From Neurospora tetrasperma FGSC 2508 (taxonomy: Eukaryota > Ascomycota > Sordariomycetes > Sordariales > Sordariaceae): a stretch of DNA of 64,000 nucleotides. A model generated the notes under the pieces. That model did not search any database, had not been told where the DNA came from, and saw only the letters and a program-made list of their open reading frames with translations. Where the stretch lies: NCBI RefSeq assembly GCF_000213175.1, contig NW_009799100.1:3847099-3911098 (forward strand), in the 5' to 3' direction. Shown here piece by piece: positions 60,947 to 64,000 of this stretch; position 1 is the first letter of the stretch, and each line of letters begins with the position of its first letter. A program made the position numbers and the translations under genes.

Positions 60947-63478
60947 ATGGCACCATCAATTTCGATACCTACACAAGGCGGCATGTTTCACACATGTAAG
61001 TTGATGATCTTACCGAACCAAGGAGTCCATTACTAAACAGCAAATCCAGTCCAAGGAGTAACACCACGAAAGCCGGCCGTTGACTCTCGAGATAGTGTTA
61101 AGTCCAATGGTAGTGGGGCAGCCAAGAGGATCACTACTCCTCATGCTTGTGCTGAGTGTAAAAGACGCAAGATGTAAGTCAATGCGTGTCGATCAGCCTC
61201 ACCATCAATCTAACTTGAGTGCCCTAGTCGATGTGATGGTCAACAACCATGTGGCCAATGTCTCTCAAGCCGAGCACCGAAACGTTGTTTCTATGACAAG
61301 CACCGCCAAAGGGTGATCCCATCACGCAAGACACTCGAAGCCCTCTCCCAGTCCCTCGAAGAATGCCGATCGATTTTGAAGCGACTGTATCCTCACCAAG
61401 AAGTCCACGCCTTACTTCCCTTGTCCAGGCAAGAACTCCTCAACCTCCTAGATCGACCCGTCCCGGACAGCACAGCGAACGGACTACCGTCACCTCCTTT
61501 AAACACAACACCGATGGCCGACTCAGAGACACCAACCAAGTCTGAAAACATATTGGAACAGATTCCGACTCGGGATACAGAATGGGACGAGGAACGCCGG
61601 GAGAGGGACCACATCCCTGTAGAGGCGGACGATATCAACGCGCTGTCACTCTCGGTGGACAGACAAGCTTCTTTTCTTGGAGCCTCGTCCATCAAGGCTG
61701 CCCTCATGGTTATGCTCAAGGTTCAACCAGGCTTGAGGAGCTCCTTGGCCGCCCCGCTCAACAGTATCGAGATTTCTCATAACTTCCCGGCCATCAGACA
61801 GAAATCATCGACTCAGAAAGATCCCCAGCGGATCCCATGGTCATGGAAGGGACAGACACTTATCGATGCCTACTTCAAGCGAGTCCACGTCTTCATCCCA
61901 ATGCTCGACGAAACAACTTTCCGTGCCGATTACCTTGAAGGTCAACGATTTGACGCACCGTGGTTAGCCTTGTTGAACATGGTATTCGCCATGGGTAGCA
62001 TTGTGGCAATGAAGTCGGACGATTACAACCACGTCAACTATTACAACCGCGCCATGGAGCATCTTCCCATGGATTCCTTTGGCAGCAGCCATATCGAGAC
62101 TGTCCAAGCATTGGCACTCATCGGCGGTTACTATCTTCACTATATTAACCGACCCAACATGGCCAACGCTGTTTTGGGTGCCGCCATCCGCATGGCGAGC
62201 GCTCTCGGTCTTCACCGTGAGAGTCTTGCCCAAGGAGGAAGTGATATGGTCGCTGCCGAGACCAGGAGACGCACATGGTGGGCTCTTTTCTGCCTCGACA
62301 CGTGGGCCACGACAACCATGGGACGTCCCTCTTTTGGCCGTTGGGGACCCGCCATCAACATTCGGCCTCCCGAGTTCGGTGTGAATGCCGGCCGGGACTC
62401 GTCTCAACACGCGGGTATTCTCCCCATGATTGAAAACGTCAAGTTCTGCAAAATCGCCACTCAGATCCAAGACATGCTCGCCATTTCTCCTTTGCTGCGT
62501 ACCGAGGACCGCTGCAATCTGGACGGGCAGCTCGTTGTCTGGTACGAAAACCTACCTTGGCTCCTGCGCACGACCGACCCATGCGCTGAGCCGCTCTACA
62601 TGGCCCGCTGCATCATGAAATGGCGGTATCAGAACCTTCGTATGCTTCTTCATCGCCCAGTCCTCCTCTCCATGGCCTCATCAGGTCTTAACCCACATAC
62701 TCAGGCCTGTGACTCGGATCTCGCCGCCATTGAGACGTGCCGAGAGCTTGCTGCGGCGACCATTGAGGACATTGGTCGTGAATGGACACGTAACCAGATG
62801 TCCGGCTGGAACGCAGTGTGGTTTCTCTACCAGGCTGCCATGGTTCCTCTTGTCTCTGTCTTTTGGCAATGGGGCAACCCTCGTGTCCCTGAGTGGCTCA
62901 AGCAGATTGAGGCGGTATTGGAGCTCCTTGAGGCCATGGAAGAGTGGTCACTCGCTGCTCGCAGGAGCCGGGAGGTGGTTCTTCGCATGTACGAGGCCAG
63001 CAGAGTCATCCAGGCACAGGGTGCCGCAGCGCACCAACTACAGCAGAGGGGATCGCAGAGCCCTCATTCTCTCAACAGCACTACTGCGTCCTTGGGCAGC
63101 ATGCACATCAACAATGACTTGCTCATGGGGTCACCGGGTTCGGCGGAGCTCTACATGACTCCCATCGACCTGGAGCCCGTCGAAGGCTTGGGCATGACGG
63201 GTGTGCTGGACCACGGCGGGATGTGGGATCTCGACGGCATGCTCTGGGGTCCCAGTCCAAGCCCGTCGGTTCACCATGGTCACCACTCGACTCACCCGGA
63301 TGATGCGGTACCCACGGTGGCGGAGTACGCTGCAGCGTTCCCGACGGCTGATGTAGTAGATGGGTTTCTGCAACATCACTCGGCTATGGAGTTTGGGAAC
63401 ATGATGGGTCACCACCACCATGCAGGTGCACATGCTGGCCAGGGTCAGTTTGGAGGTGTGGATGGGTACACCTACTGA
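60947..63478 (+). CDS. clr-2: Zn2Cys6 transcription factor, probable CLR-2 (ClrB/ManR), 810 aa, 3 exons
   Basis: Exons: 60947-60995, 61041-61173, 61228-63478. Donors are GTAAGT and GTAAGT, and acceptors TAAACAG and CCCTAG. The second intron splits the zinc cluster between KRRK-I and RCDG. The cluster has cysteines at 53, 56, 63, 69, 72 and 81 (C-x2-C-x6-C-x5-C-x2-C-x8-C). A basic linker, DKHRQRVIPSRK, and a short coil, LEALSQSLEECRSILKRLYP, follow. The fungal-specific transcription factor domain starts near residue 230 (DAYFKRVHVFIPMLDETTF). It includes MASALGLHRESLAQGG and RRRTWWALFCLDTWATTTMG. The C-terminus is His/Gly/Met-rich. I identify it from memory of the DNA-binding and linker sequence as the Neurospora cellulose-response activator CLR-2. 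Its known role in Neurospora is turning on cellulase and mannanase genes when cellulose is present. The class is certain; the CLR-2 name is likely but unverified. Confidence 0.75.
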
Positions 63479-64000
63479 AGGCCCCTCGCAGTGCTCCATT
63501 TATTGTTTACTGCTCATTTCTTTCTTTCTTTCTTCCTCTTTTCACTCGAAAAATAGTTGGGCTGGTAGCCCGGGGTTATGCACAGTTGGCGCGACGCAGG
63601 CTTGAAGGACCGAAATACCACCACATACGATGGCTGGATGCGGGTGTGCGGATTTGGCTTACAAATGGTTGCTTTTTGCGGGGTACATTATATACGGGGA
63701 AGGATAAGGGTCTCATGGCAAAAGGAAAAGGGAGCTTTTTTTTTTTTTTTTGGCGGTTGATTTCTCAAGGAATGTTGGTTTGATTTTGGCTGATTTTGGA
63801 TGGTACAACGGCGCCTTCGCGGGTACACTCTCCTCTTGTTAGGTATAGTGTCCCACCTCCCTTCTATTCACCAGCCACCGGCCTTACCTAGGCCATGTCA
63901 TGTGGGCCCAGTTCAGGGCACCACCATTTTCATTGTATTATTATAGCCCTTTTAACATTTCATTTCCTCTTTAGCTCATTAACACAACATATCAACACTT
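63479..64000. other. 3' flank of the CLR-2 candidate
   Basis: Probable 3' untranslated region. It includes a CTTT-type repeat at about 63519-63535 and a T16 run at 63736-63751. No gene seen up to the window end. Confidence 0.6.

Overview
This is nuclear DNA of a filamentous ascomycete, most likely a member of the Sordariaceae (Neurospora or Sordaria type). The genes are protein-coding, often split by short introns of about 50-100 bases with GTAAGT/GTATGT-type donors and CTAAC/CTGAC branch sites. They occur on both strands, are separated by long AT-richer spacers, and are single-copy housekeeping orthologues. I see no bacterial operons, CRISPR arrays or ribosomal RNA genes. All exon models below were joined by hand from reading frame, splice-site consensus and family continuity.

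Layout. 1-12.0 kb: the 3' part of the GPI inositol-deacylase BST1, tRNA-Val(AAC), CCA1 (tRNA nucleotidyltransferase) and the large Arf-GEF gene GEA1. 12.7-18 kb: ANP1 (Golgi mannan polymerase subunit) and MTR3 (RNA exosome). An 872-base assembly gap covers 18891-19762. 20-31 kb: YND1 apyrase, OPI10/Hikeshi, a YJR142W-type Nudix hydrolase, RPB8, ELP4 and SEN34. 31-41 kb: an Asi3-like membrane RING ubiquitin ligase, a two-RRM U1A/U2B''-type snRNP protein, VMA8 (V-ATPase subunit D, with an 11-base microexon) and SYF1 (spliceosome). 41-52.5 kb: a small three-exon gene of unknown function, a secreted Egh16/Gas1-like protein, tRNA-Gln(UUG) with a 14-base intron, HEI10 (meiotic crossover RING protein), a TA-flanked inverted-repeat element and ULA1 (NEDD8 E1 subunit). 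52.5-61 kb has no gene I can support. It leads into a Zn2Cys6 transcription factor at 60.9-63.5 kb that I identify as the cellulose regulator CLR-2 (ClrB/ManR family).

The genes do not form one pathway. Themes recur, however. RNA maturation is represented by CCA1, SEN34, ELP4, MTR3, SYF1, the U1A/U2B'' protein and two tRNA genes. The secretory pathway is represented by BST1, GEA1, ANP1, YND1 and VMA8. Ubiquitin-like control is represented by the Asi3-like ligase, HEI10 and ULA1. Nothing looks like a compact novel multi-gene system. The most interesting items are the small unknown gene, the inverted-repeat element with one RIP-like mismatch, the microexon, the in-frame introns of GEA1 and HEI10, the predicted N-terminal histidine of the Egh16-like protein, and the 8.4-kb empty stretch upstream of the CLR-2 candidate.
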